Made by a program: the position numbers and the translations under genes | The notes under the pieces: generated by a model | Seen by the model: the letters and a program-made list of their open reading frames with translations, nothing else | Database searches by the model: none | What the model was told of the DNA's origin: nothing | In this document: positions 1-7,111 of the stretch, one piece after another | How positions within the stretch are numbered: the first letter of the stretch is position 1 | Layout of the letters: each line of letters starts with the position of its first letter | DNA from: JBBSEZ01 sp038239195 | GTDB lineage: Bacteria; Planctomycetota; Planctomycetia; Gemmatales; Gemmataceae | Assembly: GCA_038239195.1 (NCBI GenBank) | Contig: JBBSEZ010000231.1 | Location: forward strand, 1 to 15,538 | Reading direction: 5' to 3' | DNA: 15,538 nt

Positions 1-132
1 AACTACGACAAATTCCACACCGCTATCCAGCAGTGCCTCAACGATCTCCCTTCCAAGCACAAGGCCGCTATGGACACCCTTCTCACCCACAACTTCCAGA
101 CCTTTGAGAATGTGTCACTCATCGCCGCGTGA
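1..132 (+). mobile_element. 3' end of an IS630-family-like transposase gene (partial)
   Basis: An open frame runs in from the left edge and stops at TGA 130-132. The last 43 residues include 'DKFHTAIQQCLNDLPSKH' and end 'LLTHNFQTFENVSLIAA'. This looks like the extreme C-terminus of IS630/Tc1-mariner-type DDE transposases, which commonly end in an 'NFQTF..v..' tail. The catalytic DDE residues lie outside the window, so activity cannot be judged. IS630 elements insert at TA dinucleotides, and several TA steps occur just after the stop (135-147), but I cannot identify the terminal inverted repeat because the other end is missing. The next gene begins in the same frame only 15 bases later, which suggests the element sits at that gene's 5' end. 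The family call rests on recognition of the C-terminal motif only. Confidence 0.72.
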
Positions 133-147
133 AGTATACAAACGTAT

Positions 148-696
148 TTGCAGCAACTCGTCGGCCAGCCGTTTCTCCATTTCCGCTTCTCCCACGGGGA
201 TGAGCTCTCTCTTCATTTTGGCCAACCTCGTCCTTACTCCACCCAGAAGTTGAAGCACCTTGTCAAGGGCTCGTACATCCTGGGCACTCGGGCCTCCCGT
301 TGGTTCCTTCGGTCGGAGCTCCCCCCTGCCGTGGTTCTCGGGGCCAAGGACGCCGAGTTGGACAATTCCTCAGGGCTCGAGCTTCTGTCCAAGGAAGCAT
401 TGGAAAAATCCGAGGTCGTTCGGCGCGGTGCGCGAATCGTCGCAGCTAGCACCGTTCCGTTCGGTTTCCCGCTGCCCGGAGCCTCTCCTGGCGCCCCCGT
501 ATTCGGGCATGGGCTTTCGCTTTATCTCTCGGATGGTTCGTCGATCCTGATTGCCCCAGAATCGGTGGACGCACTCATCCTTGAAGAGAACGGGATTGCC
601 GACTGGGAATTGTTTACGCCCTACGAGAGGTATCTGCGCGTGGGGCCCGGTGCGTGGTGGTCGTATTTGCCTTCTCGCCAGCCAGTTTCATCGTAG
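148..696 (+). CDS. Uncharacterised protein, probably with a displaced 5' end
   Basis: The 182-codon frame opens at TTG 148 and ends at TAG 694-696. The frame is already open from the transposase stop at 132, and no Shine-Dalgarno sequence precedes the TTG. The product starts 'QQLVGQPFLHFRFSHGDE', followed by 'LSLHFGQPRPYS' and 'LKHLVKGSYILGTRASRW'. It ends with a tryptophan-rich segment ('FTPYERYLRVGPGAWWSY'). It has no signal peptide or membrane segment and looks like a small cytosolic alpha/beta protein. I do not recognise a named family and assign no function. The abrupt beginning next to an IS end suggests that the native start codon and first few residues were lost or replaced by insertion. 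It may therefore be a 5'-truncated gene rather than a complete one. Translation from TTG is a guess; codon use looks coding throughout. Confidence 0.6.
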   Translation: MQQLVGQPFLHFRFSHGDELSLHFGQPRPYSTQKLKHLVKGSYILGTRASRWFLRSELPPAVVLGAKDAELDNSSGLELLSKEALEKSEVVRRGARIVAASTVPFGFPLPGASPGAPVFGHGLSLYLSDGSSILIAPESVDALILEENGIADWELFTPYERYLRVGPGAWWSYLPSRQPVSS

Positions 697-711
697 CACT
701 CCAGCGCGACG

Positions 712-752
712 CCCCTCTCCCTCTACTCGGGGAGAGGGGGTGGGGTGAGGGG
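712..752 (+). repeat. C/G-rich intergenic repeat, copy A
   Basis: A run of CCCCTCTCC followed after a short loop by GGAGAGGGG and GGGGTGAGGGG forms a strong local hairpin. Its reverse complement matches 793-832 closely (CCCCTCA..CCCCTCTCCCC.GAGTA..GGG..AGGGG), so the two form an inverted pair. It lies 15 bases after the stop of the preceding gene. There is no T-tract after the stem, so it is not a canonical intrinsic terminator, although it could still stop or stabilise a transcript. Confidence 0.7.
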
Positions 753-792
753 CTTTCGCGGTTTCGCATGCTAAACGCGGCCATCCCAGCCG

Positions 793-832
793 CCCCTCAA
801 CCCCTCTCCCCGGAGTACAGGGGCGAGGGGAG
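793..832 (-). repeat. C/G-rich intergenic repeat, copy B (inverted relative to copy A)
   Basis: This is the second, imperfect copy of the element at 712-752 in opposite orientation: CCCCTCA, then CCCCTCTCCCC, GGAGTACAG and GGGCGAGGGG. It can fold on itself (CCCCTC..GAGGGG) and also pair with copy A across the roughly 40 bases between them. No reading frame of convincing coding character crosses it. It is probably a non-coding repetitive element. Confidence 0.65.
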
Positions 833-967
833 GAAAACAGGCTGTCCTTTCGCAACCTGCCTAACCAGCTACTGTCCTGGCCAACCTCGACCGCTGGCTT
901 GCCCAGGTTCGTCACGCCTTGGACGTCCTCGCTGGAACCGGCCGAGGCCGCTCCCTCTTCGTTGGCG

Positions 968-973
968 TATAAT
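968..973 (+). promoter_or_regulatory. Candidate -10 box (TATAAT)
   Basis: A perfect TATAAT at 968-973 stands out in a very GC-rich background, 95 bases before the start codon at 1068. The expected -35 position (about 945-950, AGGCCG) does not resemble TTGACA, and there is no extended -10 TGn. It is placed sensibly for transcription of the 1068 gene with a leader of roughly 85 bases that contains two hairpins. Position and motif support it; promoter activity is inference. Confidence 0.45.
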
Positions 974-982
974 GTTGCTCGA

Positions 983-1024
983 CTGCTCCGGCAACGGAGC
1001 AGGCCCTTCGACCTTGTGAGGTCG
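983..1024 (+). promoter_or_regulatory. Two tandem hairpins in the 5' leader of the 1068 gene
   Basis: The first hairpin is a perfect 8-bp stem, CTGCTCCG (983-990) with CGGAGCAG (995-1002), closed by a GCAA loop, which is a GNRA tetraloop. Six bases later comes a perfect 6-bp stem, CGACCT (1009-1014) with AGGTCG (1019-1024), around TGTG. Both lie between the TATAAT at 968 and the Shine-Dalgarno of the 1068 gene. There is no U-run, so they do not look like terminators. They could stabilise the mRNA or act as a structured regulatory leader. I do not recognise a known riboswitch. Confidence 0.45.
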
Positions 1025-1067
1025 AGGTCAATGAGCGGCGGCCATCCCCTGTTTCCCGAGGTGCCCC

Positions 1068-1952
1068 ATGGCGTCTGCCGGCGACGAGCCCGACCTCCTT
1101 GGCCCCGCACTCCCGTTCCTCCTGGCCGCCGTCGAACTGGGCGACCGGGCGGCCGCAGGCGACCCCGCCGGCGCCCACGACCTCTACGCCTGTGCCGCCC
1201 GGCTGGCCCGCAGGGTGCGCGGCCTCAGCGAGGTCGCCGACTTCCGTCTGGAGCGCGCCCTCGACGAGGCCGAGGCCCGGTCCGATCCCGCCGACCGCGC
1301 CGCCGTTCTGCGCGAGGCGTTCGACTCCCTGCTCCCCGACGGCGAGCCCGCGCCGCTCCCGGACGGCCCGCTGGCGGTCGCCCAGCGGTTCATCGAGATG
1401 GCCATCTCCATTGGCGCGCCGGCGTACAACCTCGGCGACCGCCAGGGCTGTTACGACGTCTACTCCTGCACGGCCCGGATGATCCTGGCGGCCCTGCCCG
1501 CGCCGGGCCCCGCCCAGACGCGCCTGCGCGAGGCCCTCGACGAGTGCGCGACGCTCGCGGGCCCCGACAAGAAGGCGTGGGCGATGCGGCATGGCTTCGA
1601 CGCCGTCCTGGGAATCGGCGGAGCGTCCGGGCCTCCGCTGGCTCTGGGTGAGGTCCGGCAGCTATTGGCCATGGCCATTCAGATCGGGGCCCCTGCCTTC
1701 AACCTGGGGGATAGCCGCGGGTGTTACGAGGTCTACGCCTGCACGGCCCGCCTCCTCGTCCACAGCGCCACCGTCCCCAACGAGGTCAAAGACCGTCTCC
1801 GCAAGGCCCTGGAGGAGGCCTCGGTCATCCCGGACGTGGCGCGCCAGGCGTGGGTGATGCGGCATGCGTTCGACGCCATCCTCGGCGGAACGTCGGAAGA
1901 GGAAGACGAAGAGGAGGGGCCCGACGAGGCCGGGGACGAGACGGAGGACTGA
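1068..1952 (+). CDS. Three-repeat helical protein with acidic tail, function unknown
   Basis: The gene encodes 294 residues. The ATG is preceded by GAGGT (1058-1062) with a 5-base spacer, which supports this start. The protein consists of three tandem repeats of roughly 80 residues at about 15-90, 104-182 and 193-272. The best-conserved pair share 'IGAPAYNLGD' / 'IGAPAFNLGD', then 'GCY(D/E)VY(S/A)CTARxx', a helix 'RLR(E/K)ALxE', and 'AWxMRH(G/A)FDA(V/I)LG'. The first repeat is divergent but keeps 'LYACAARL'. Each repeat looks like a helical bundle with conserved Cys and Tyr in the second helix. The C-terminus is a highly acidic, presumably disordered tail (EEEDEEEGPDEAGDETED). There is no signal peptide, so it is probably cytosolic. 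Similar GAPxYNxGD-type repeats occur in planctomycete proteins to my knowledge, but I cannot name a function. A scaffold or protein-binding role is only an inference. Confidence 0.85.
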   Translation: MASAGDEPDLLGPALPFLLAAVELGDRAAAGDPAGAHDLYACAARLARRVRGLSEVADFRLERALDEAEARSDPADRAAVLREAFDSLLPDGEPAPLPDGPLAVAQRFIEMAISIGAPAYNLGDRQGCYDVYSCTARMILAALPAPGPAQTRLREALDECATLAGPDKKAWAMRHGFDAVLGIGGASGPPLALGEVRQLLAMAIQIGAPAFNLGDSRGCYEVYACTARLLVHSATVPNEVKDRLRKALEEASVIPDVARQAWVMRHAFDAILGGTSEEEDEEEGPDEAGDETED

Positions 1953-2127
1953 TCCCCCCGTCCGGAAAACCGAAGGGCACGCGGCTCGGCTCGGGTCGGG
2001 GTGCAAGAACTCGAACGAATGGATGCAGTTGACCGGACCGAGGTTCTGGCTTCGGGCGTTTCCTGTCGCTCCAGACGGCCCGGCAACGGATTCGAGCGTT
2101 TGCCGTCCAGAAGACGTTGGTTCGTCT

Positions 2128-2556
2128 ATGGTCATTATCGCGCCAGAATTCGTCGATCGTGTGCTGGAGTCGGGCCCGTTGACGGAGGCCCGGATTCGCA
2201 CACAGAACGGCTCGGCACGGCCGCAAAACAAGGCGCACTGGGAGAAGTGCTCTTCGTGGGCGCTCATTTGCGAGGAGGTTCTCGATACCCAGCATGCCAC
2301 CGACTGGTATGACGACGTCGTTGCGGAGCTCGGGCGCCGTGGCTTCCGCTTCGAGCAGATTGACGCGATGCGGCGCTTTGCGTGGAGGACCGCGGGCTGG
2401 TTGAATTACGACAAGATGATGTGGGAGTGGTGCAGTCTTGACGAGAACGACGTCCGACGGGCGCTGGATTGGCAACTCCGCGAAGAAATCATCACCCGGA
2501 AGCAGTACGACGAAGGGCTGTTGTTCATCGAGCATCCGGCGGGCATCCCGTTGTAG
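2128..2556 (+). CDS. Hypothetical 142-residue protein
   Basis: The protein starts 'MVIIAPEFVDRVLESGPL' at ATG 2128 and ends '..LLFIEHPAGIPL' at TAG 2554-2556. It is rich in aromatic and charged residues, for example 'TDWYDDVVAELGRRGF' and 'NYDKMMWEWCSLDEND'. It appears to be a mostly helical soluble protein without signal peptide or membrane segment. I do not recognise a family. The reading frame is open upstream as far as 1864. Another in-frame ATG at 2023 would give 177 residues, but the extra segment has lower-complexity composition and no clear Shine-Dalgarno, so I prefer 2128. No strong ribosome-binding site precedes 2128 either, so the start is uncertain. The 175 bases between the previous stop and this ATG show no convincing promoter or terminator. 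Confidence 0.68.
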   Translation: MVIIAPEFVDRVLESGPLTEARIRTQNGSARPQNKAHWEKCSSWALICEEVLDTQHATDWYDDVVAELGRRGFRFEQIDAMRRFAWRTAGWLNYDKMMWEWCSLDENDVRRALDWQLREEIITRKQYDEGLLFIEHPAGIPL

Positions 2557-2631
2557 CCCCTGGCGAGCGAAGGAACTGGCTACCGAAAAGCGGTAGCAGA
2601 CTGAGCCTCCATTCGTGTGAGGACAATTGCC

Positions 2632-4416
2632 ATGACCTCCCTTCGGCTCTCGATCCTGGCCATCCTGGGCATCGGCACGACAGGCGCCGCGCTTTCCGTC
2701 GAGAAAGAACCGGGCAAGCCCGCCGCGGACAGGCCGCGCGGGACCATCGCCTTTGCCTCCCAGGCGCCGCGCGGCTGGGACGTCTACGTCGCCGACGTGA
2801 AGATTCGCAAGGCCACGAAGTTGACCGACCACCCCGCGCTCGACTTCAACGCGGCCGTTTCTCCCGATGGGAAACGCGTCGCCTTCGTCTCGGAACGCGA
2901 CGGCAACGTGGAGATCTACTCCATGAGCCCGGACGGTTCCGATCAGAAACGGCTGACGAACCATTTCGCGCTGAACGATCGCCCGAGCTGGTCTCCCAAT
3001 GGCAAGCAGTTGGTGTTCACGAGCACCCGTCAGCCGTCCGGCAAGCCCGGGCAGAGCTGGAACGCCCTCTACCTCATGAACGCGGATGGTTCGGGGGTGA
3101 AGCGGCTCTCGCCTCCCGGAGTGACCGACTATTCGCCGGCCTGGTCGCCGCGCAACGACCACATCGCCTTCGTGTCGCCTGGCCAGGGGGTCTGCGTCAT
3201 GAAGCCGGATGGTTCCGCTCGGCGGGCCGTCGTCAAGGACGGGGGCTGGCCTGCCTTCAACGGCAGCCGGGAATGGCTCTACTTCCACAAACACCACAAC
3301 GGGCATTGGGGGACGTGGCAAGTTCGCCTCGACGGCAGCGGCCTGAAACGGCTCACGCCTCCCGACCTCGACGTCTGCACTCCCGCAGGCTCGGCCGTGC
3401 CCGATCGGCTGGCCGTCGCGGTGTTCCGCCCGAACGGCAGGCAAGTCGAGCTGCTCGACCTGGCAACCGGGAAGCTCAGCCCGGTCACCGAGGACAAGAC
3501 CGATCACTGGGGCCCGTCGCTGTCGCCGGATGGCGCCCCCGTGTTCTATCACAAGGTCACGCCTGGCCTGGCTGGCCGCAGAACGGAGTCGTGGGGGGCA
3601 CCGCCAGGCACCGATTTGCAGATGCTCCGCATCGTCGATGGGATGTTTCCGGCGTTCTCTCCCGACGGCAAGCGCATCGCGTTCATCGATGGCATCTTCG
3701 ACGCCGGCCGTCGCTCGATTGCGATCGTGAACCGCGACGGCACCGGCCACAAGCGGGCCTGGTCCGGCAAGACCGACCTTTTCAGTCTGTCGTGGGCGCC
3801 CTCGGGAGACGTCCTCGCGTTTTCGCGCGGCGGCTATTTCCGCGGCCCGAAAACCAAGATCGACGTTGCGACGATCCGGCCCGACGGTTCGGGGCTGAAA
3901 ACCCTCATCGCCGACAGCAGCAACAACGGCTGGGTGTCTTTCGCGCCCGATGGCAAACGGTTCGTCTTTCGCTCCGGAAGGAGCGGATCGAAGAACTTGT
4001 ACGTCGCCAATCGAGACGGCAGCGGCATCCGACGCTTGACCGAGGGGAAATGGACCGACACCATGGGGGACTGGTCGCCGGTCGGCGACTGGATCGTTTT
4101 CGCCAGCAACCGCGACGGGCAATTCCACCTCTGGCTCATCAAGCCGGACGGGTCCGGGCTTCGGAAGCTCTTCGGCGGGGCCCAGCACAATCATCCGCAT
4201 TTCTCCCCGGACGGAAAATGGGTGGTGTTCGCCAGCGGCTACGCGGGCACGTCCGCCGAGGCCGTCTCGCTGCCTCGAACCGATGAGCCGTTCGGGGAAC
4301 TGTTCGCCATTCGCGTGGACGGGACCGGCCTGGTCCGTCTGACGCATAACGGCTCCTCGGACGGCACGCCCGCGTGGGGGCCTGGGTTGAAGATCGGCTT
4401 GCCGGGGCAGAAATGA
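2632..4416 (+). CDS. Secreted TolB-like PD40 beta-propeller protein
   Basis: The protein has 594 residues. ATG 2632 is chosen over an upstream in-frame GTG (2617) because GAGGA (2619-2623) lies eight bases before it and the product then begins with a clean signal peptide (MTSLRLSILAILGIGTTGAA). The mature part is a series of about ten PD40/TolB-type blades. Their signature is 'SPDGK(R/W)(V/I)(A/V)F.S..DG' followed by '(L/I)Y.M..DGS..(K/R)RLT'; examples lie near residues 75-115, 120-165, 340-385, 420-470 and 500-545. TolB-like propellers bind proteins or peptides, and in planctomycetes many are orphan proteins outside the Tol-Pal system. No tolA, tolQ, tolR or pal gene is nearby, so a Tol role is not supported. 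Export to the periplasm is likely. It precedes the HEAT/WD40 pair by 177 bases, in which I see no clear terminator. Confidence 0.88.
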   Translation: MTSLRLSILAILGIGTTGAALSVEKEPGKPAADRPRGTIAFASQAPRGWDVYVADVKIRKATKLTDHPALDFNAAVSPDGKRVAFVSERDGNVEIYSMSPDGSDQKRLTNHFALNDRPSWSPNGKQLVFTSTRQPSGKPGQSWNALYLMNADGSGVKRLSPPGVTDYSPAWSPRNDHIAFVSPGQGVCVMKPDGSARRAVVKDGGWPAFNGSREWLYFHKHHNGHWGTWQVRLDGSGLKRLTPPDLDVCTPAGSAVPDRLAVAVFRPNGRQVELLDLATGKLSPVTEDKTDHWGPSLSPDGAPVFYHKVTPGLAGRRTESWGAPPGTDLQMLRIVDGMFPAFSPDGKRIAFIDGIFDAGRRSIAIVNRDGTGHKRAWSGKTDLFSLSWAPSGDVLAFSRGGYFRGPKTKIDVATIRPDGSGLKTLIADSSNNGWVSFAPDGKRFVFRSGRSGSKNLYVANRDGSGIRRLTEGKWTDTMGDWSPVGDWIVFASNRDGQFHLWLIKPDGSGLRKLFGGAQHNHPHFSPDGKWVVFASGYAGTSAEAVSLPRTDEPFGELFAIRVDGTGLVRLTHNGSSDGTPAWGPGLKIGLPGQK

Positions 4417-4593
4417 AGCTCGCCCACCCGAGCAAGCGAGACGTTCCTCACCCTCGCGACGAGCTCGTGGCCTCCGGCGCAGGCGGCTGTCGCCTCGGCG
4501 TCGGGGGCGGGGCCCTCTCCCGAAATTCATTTGCCGCTGGCAGCGCCCGGGAGGATGATGAGGGCCGTCTTCGTCCCACAACTGGAGGTGGCC

Positions 4594-5793
4594 ATGCGTC
4601 CCGTTCCTGGCTGGGCCCCCCGCCGCCTCGCCCGCGGCGCGCTCGCGGCGCTGCTCCTGTCCGGCACTTTCGCGGCGGGGCTATGGGCCGCCGCCGGCCC
4701 GGCCGATCCGGGCGAGGTGGGCAAGTTGATCGAGCAGCTCGGCGACGAAGACCTCGCCAAGCGCCGGGCGGCGATGAAGCGGCTGGAGGCCCACGGCGAG
4801 CCCGCCCTCCCTTCCCTGCACAGGGCGGTCAAGTCGGCCACCGACCCCGACGTGCGGCTTCGTGCCGTGGTCGTCGCGGCCGCCATCGACAAGAAACTTC
4901 ACGGCGAGGTGCGCCGTTTCGTGGGGCACACGGCCCTCGTCTGGTCCGTGGCGGTCTCCGCCAATGGAGGTCGTGCCGTGACCGGGAGCGAAGATCGCTC
5001 GGCGCGGCTCTGGGACGTGGCGACGGGCAAGGAACTGCGCGCCTTCCCCGGGGCCCTGGTCGGCGTTCATGCGGTAGCGATCTCCCCGGACGGCCGCCTC
5101 CTGCTGACTTCCGACGGGGCCGTGGTGCGCGTGTGGGACGCCGACACCGGCAAGCAGTTGAGGTCGTTCGTCGGGCACACCCAGAACGTCTCGCGGCTGG
5201 CCATCTCGGCGGACGGCAAACAGGCGCTATCGGGGAGCTGGGACGGCACCGTGCGCCTGTGGGACGTTGCCACCGGCAAGCACCTCAAGTTCTTCAGTGG
5301 CCACGCGGCGGTGATCGGCGGCGTTGCGTTCGGCCCGAAGGGGAAGACCGTCCTGTCGTGCAGCCACGACGCGTCGCTGCGCCTGTGGGACCTGGCGACG
5401 GGGCGGGAAGTGCGCCGCTTCACCGGACATGGGGGGGCCGTGGACATGGTGGCTCGTTCGCCCGACGGCAAGCTCGCCCTGTCCGCCAGTTGGGACAAGA
5501 CGATCCGCCTGTGGGACGTGGCGACCGCCAAAGAGGTGAAGCGCTTCGAAGGGCACAACGAGCCGGTCGTGGGCGTGGCCTTCTCGCCCGATGGCCGTAC
5601 TTTCGTGTCGGGCAGCCACGATAAGACGGTGCGGCTGTGGGACGTCGAGAGCGGCAAGGAACTTCGCCGCTTCGAGGGACACGAACAGGCGGTCTGGAAA
5701 GTGGCCTTCTTGCCGGACGGCAAGCACGTGCTGTCCGCGAGCGCCGACGGCAGCATGCGCCTGTGGAGAGTGTCCCCCATCGCGGGGCGTTGA
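4594..5793 (+). CDS. Secreted HEAT-like plus seven-blade WD40 protein (paralogue 1)
   Basis: The protein has 399 residues. The frame is open further upstream, but ATG 4594 follows GGAGGT (4584-4589) in a leader shared with the next two genes and gives a signal peptide (residues 1 to about 34, 'ALAALLLSGTFAAGLWAA'). Residues about 40-100 form a short HEAT-like helical module ('LIEQLGDEDLAKRRAAMKRL', then 'GEPALPSLHRAV'). Residues about 105-399 contain seven WD40 repeats, each of the form '(V)..VA.SPDGK..LSGS.D.(T)(V/I)RLWD(V)ATGKE(L)RRF.GH', enough to close one seven-bladed propeller. WD40 propellers are protein-interaction platforms; no catalytic motif is present. The gene lies 23 bases upstream of a close paralogue and is probably co-transcribed with it. 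The partner protein is unknown. Confidence 0.9.
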   Translation: MRPVPGWAPRRLARGALAALLLSGTFAAGLWAAAGPADPGEVGKLIEQLGDEDLAKRRAAMKRLEAHGEPALPSLHRAVKSATDPDVRLRAVVVAAAIDKKLHGEVRRFVGHTALVWSVAVSANGGRAVTGSEDRSARLWDVATGKELRAFPGALVGVHAVAISPDGRLLLTSDGAVVRVWDADTGKQLRSFVGHTQNVSRLAISADGKQALSGSWDGTVRLWDVATGKHLKFFSGHAAVIGGVAFGPKGKTVLSCSHDASLRLWDLATGREVRRFTGHGGAVDMVARSPDGKLALSASWDKTIRLWDVATAKEVKRFEGHNEPVVGVAFSPDGRTFVSGSHDKTVRLWDVESGKELRRFEGHEQAVWKVAFLPDGKHVLSASADGSMRLWRVSPIAGR

Positions 5794-5816
5794 CGAGGTT
5801 GGTTCTGGAGGTTGTC

Positions 5817-7028
5817 ATGCCTGCTGTCCGTCGTGCTTGCGGTGCGCTGTGTCTCGCCCTGGTCGCCTGCCTCGCCCTGCGGCCCCCGCTCGGGCGAACC
5901 GACGAGGGGCGCGCCGGCGAGGTGGAGAAGCTGATCGAGCAGCTCGGCGACGACGACCTGGCGAAGCGCAAGGCGGCGATGAAGCAGCTGGAGGCCCTCG
6001 GCGAGGAAGTGCTGCCCGCGCTGCGCAACCTGATCGCGTCGGGCGCCGACGTGGACGTGCGCCTGCGGGCGATGGTGGTGGCCGGGGCCATCGACGGGAA
6101 AGCGTGGGGGCTGGTGCGGGCGATGGGGCTCGGGGCCGAGCTCAAGGTGGCGCCGCCCTGGGGCGGGTACTGGCTCAACCGCGTGGCGTTTACGCGCGAC
6201 GGGAAGTACGCGGTCGCCGCGGGTGGGGCGCTGATCCTCTACGATTTGGAGACGGGCAAGGAGGTGCGCCGGGTCATGGAGGTGGGCGGCGCCCGGCCGG
6301 GGCTGGACCTGTCGCGCGACGGGAAGCATTGCCTGACGGGGCACGCCAACGACGCGGTCGTTCATCTGGTCGAGGTGCCGTCGTTCAAGACCGTGCAGAC
6401 GTTCCGCGGGCACAAGTTCGGCGTCCATGGGGTGGCCCTCTCTCCCGACGGCACGCGCGCCGCCTCGACCGGGCTGGACCGAACCGTGCGGCTGTGGGAC
6501 GTCAAGGACGGCAAGGAGCTCAAGCAGTTCACCGGCTTCGCCGGCAACCCGCGCTGCGTGGCGTTCTCGCCCGACGGCAAGCGCCTGCTGGTCGGCCATC
6601 ACGGCGCGCCCGCCGACTTCGTGGCCCGGGTGTGGGACGTGAAGACCGGCCGCGAGCTCCTCGCGCTCGAGGGGCACACCAACGCCGTCATGGCGGTCGC
6701 TTTCGTCTCGGGCGGCGACGTCCTCCTGACGGCGAGCCTCGACGGCACGCTGCGGCTGTGGGACGGCAAGAGCGGCAAGGAGGTGCGCAAGATGAACCAC
6801 GGCAGCGCGGTCAACGACGCGGCCGTGTCGCCCGACGGCAAACGGGCCCTGTCGGCGGGGCTGAACGACTTCAAGGTGCGCCTGTGGGACCTGACGACGG
6901 GGCGCGCGATGCGCTCGTTCGACGGGCACGTACGTTCGGTGCTGGGGGTGGCGTTCTCGGCGGACGGGCGGCGGGCGCTGTCTTGCGACTCGGTTTGCAC
7001 GGTGCGGTTGTGGAAGCTGGGGAAATGA
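5817..7028 (+). CDS. Secreted HEAT-like plus WD40 protein (paralogue 2)
   Basis: The protein has 403 residues. ATG 5817 follows TGGAGGTTGTC, the same leader type as the gene before, which fixes the start although the frame extends upstream. The N-terminus is a signal peptide ('ALCLALVACLALRPPLG'). It includes an LVAC box, but hydrophobic residues after the Cys make a lipoprotein less likely than ordinary secretion. Residues about 38-100 repeat the HEAT-like module of paralogue 1 nearly word for word ('LIEQLGDDDLAKRKAAMKQL'), then 'VDVRLRAMVVAGAIDGK' against 'PDVRLRAVVVAAAIDKK'. About seven WD40 blades follow; the first two are degenerate and the last five are well formed. A tandem duplication followed by propeller divergence is the simplest origin. 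The stop is three bases before a large inverted repeat. Confidence 0.9.
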   Translation: MPAVRRACGALCLALVACLALRPPLGRTDEGRAGEVEKLIEQLGDDDLAKRKAAMKQLEALGEEVLPALRNLIASGADVDVRLRAMVVAGAIDGKAWGLVRAMGLGAELKVAPPWGGYWLNRVAFTRDGKYAVAAGGALILYDLETGKEVRRVMEVGGARPGLDLSRDGKHCLTGHANDAVVHLVEVPSFKTVQTFRGHKFGVHGVALSPDGTRAASTGLDRTVRLWDVKDGKELKQFTGFAGNPRCVAFSPDGKRLLVGHHGAPADFVARVWDVKTGRELLALEGHTNAVMAVAFVSGGDVLLTASLDGTLRLWDGKSGKEVRKMNHGSAVNDAAVSPDGKRALSAGLNDFKVRLWDLTTGRAMRSFDGHVRSVLGVAFSADGRRALSCDSVCTVRLWKLGK

Positions 7029-7030
7029 CC

Positions 7031-7094
7031 TCGTGGGACAGGCTTTCCAGCCTGTCCTTTGGGAAGAGGACAGGCTGGAAAGCCTGTCCCACGA
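7031..7094. repeat. Nested-hairpin inverted repeat, copy 1
   Basis: Perfect 27-bp arms (7031-7057 and 7068-7094) flank a 10-base loop, TTTGGGAAGA. Each arm is itself a perfect hairpin: GGACAGGCT and AGCCTGTCC around TTCC (or GGAA). A related copy in reversed orientation lies at 8046-8105. There is no T-tract, so it is not a standard terminator. To my knowledge 'GTGGGACAGGCTTTCCAGCC'-type repeats are widespread in planctomycete intergenic regions, and they explain the recurrent spurious 'WDRLSSLS..KRTGWKACPT' translation. It behaves like a REP- or MITE-type element and may also stabilise the polycistronic mRNA. Confidence 0.92.
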
Positions 7095-7111
7095 AGAGTT
7101 GGAGGTCGTCA

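Noticed and set aside
2617..2631. GTG 2617 as start of the TolB-like gene
   Set aside because: It overlaps the GAGGA ribosome-binding site used by ATG 2632, which also yields a better signal peptide.
2632..4416. tolB of the Tol-Pal system
   Set aside because: The protein is longer than typical TolB, has too many blades, and has no tolQ, tolR, tolA or pal neighbours.
1825..4581. Very long minus-strand open frame (918 codons)
   Set aside because: It overlaps well-supported + strand genes, and its translation is Arg/Pro/Gly/Ala-rich without domains. It is the usual antisense shadow of GC-rich coding sequence.
4531..4593. Upstream extension of the first HEAT/WD40 protein (TTG 4531 or ATG 4555/4558)
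   Set aside because: ATG 4594 has the conserved leader shared with two other genes and gives a proper signal peptide; the extension has no coding character.
7031..7094. Inverted repeat as an intrinsic terminator
   Set aside because: No T-tract follows the stem, and the next gene has its own ribosome-binding site only a few bases on in the same orientation.
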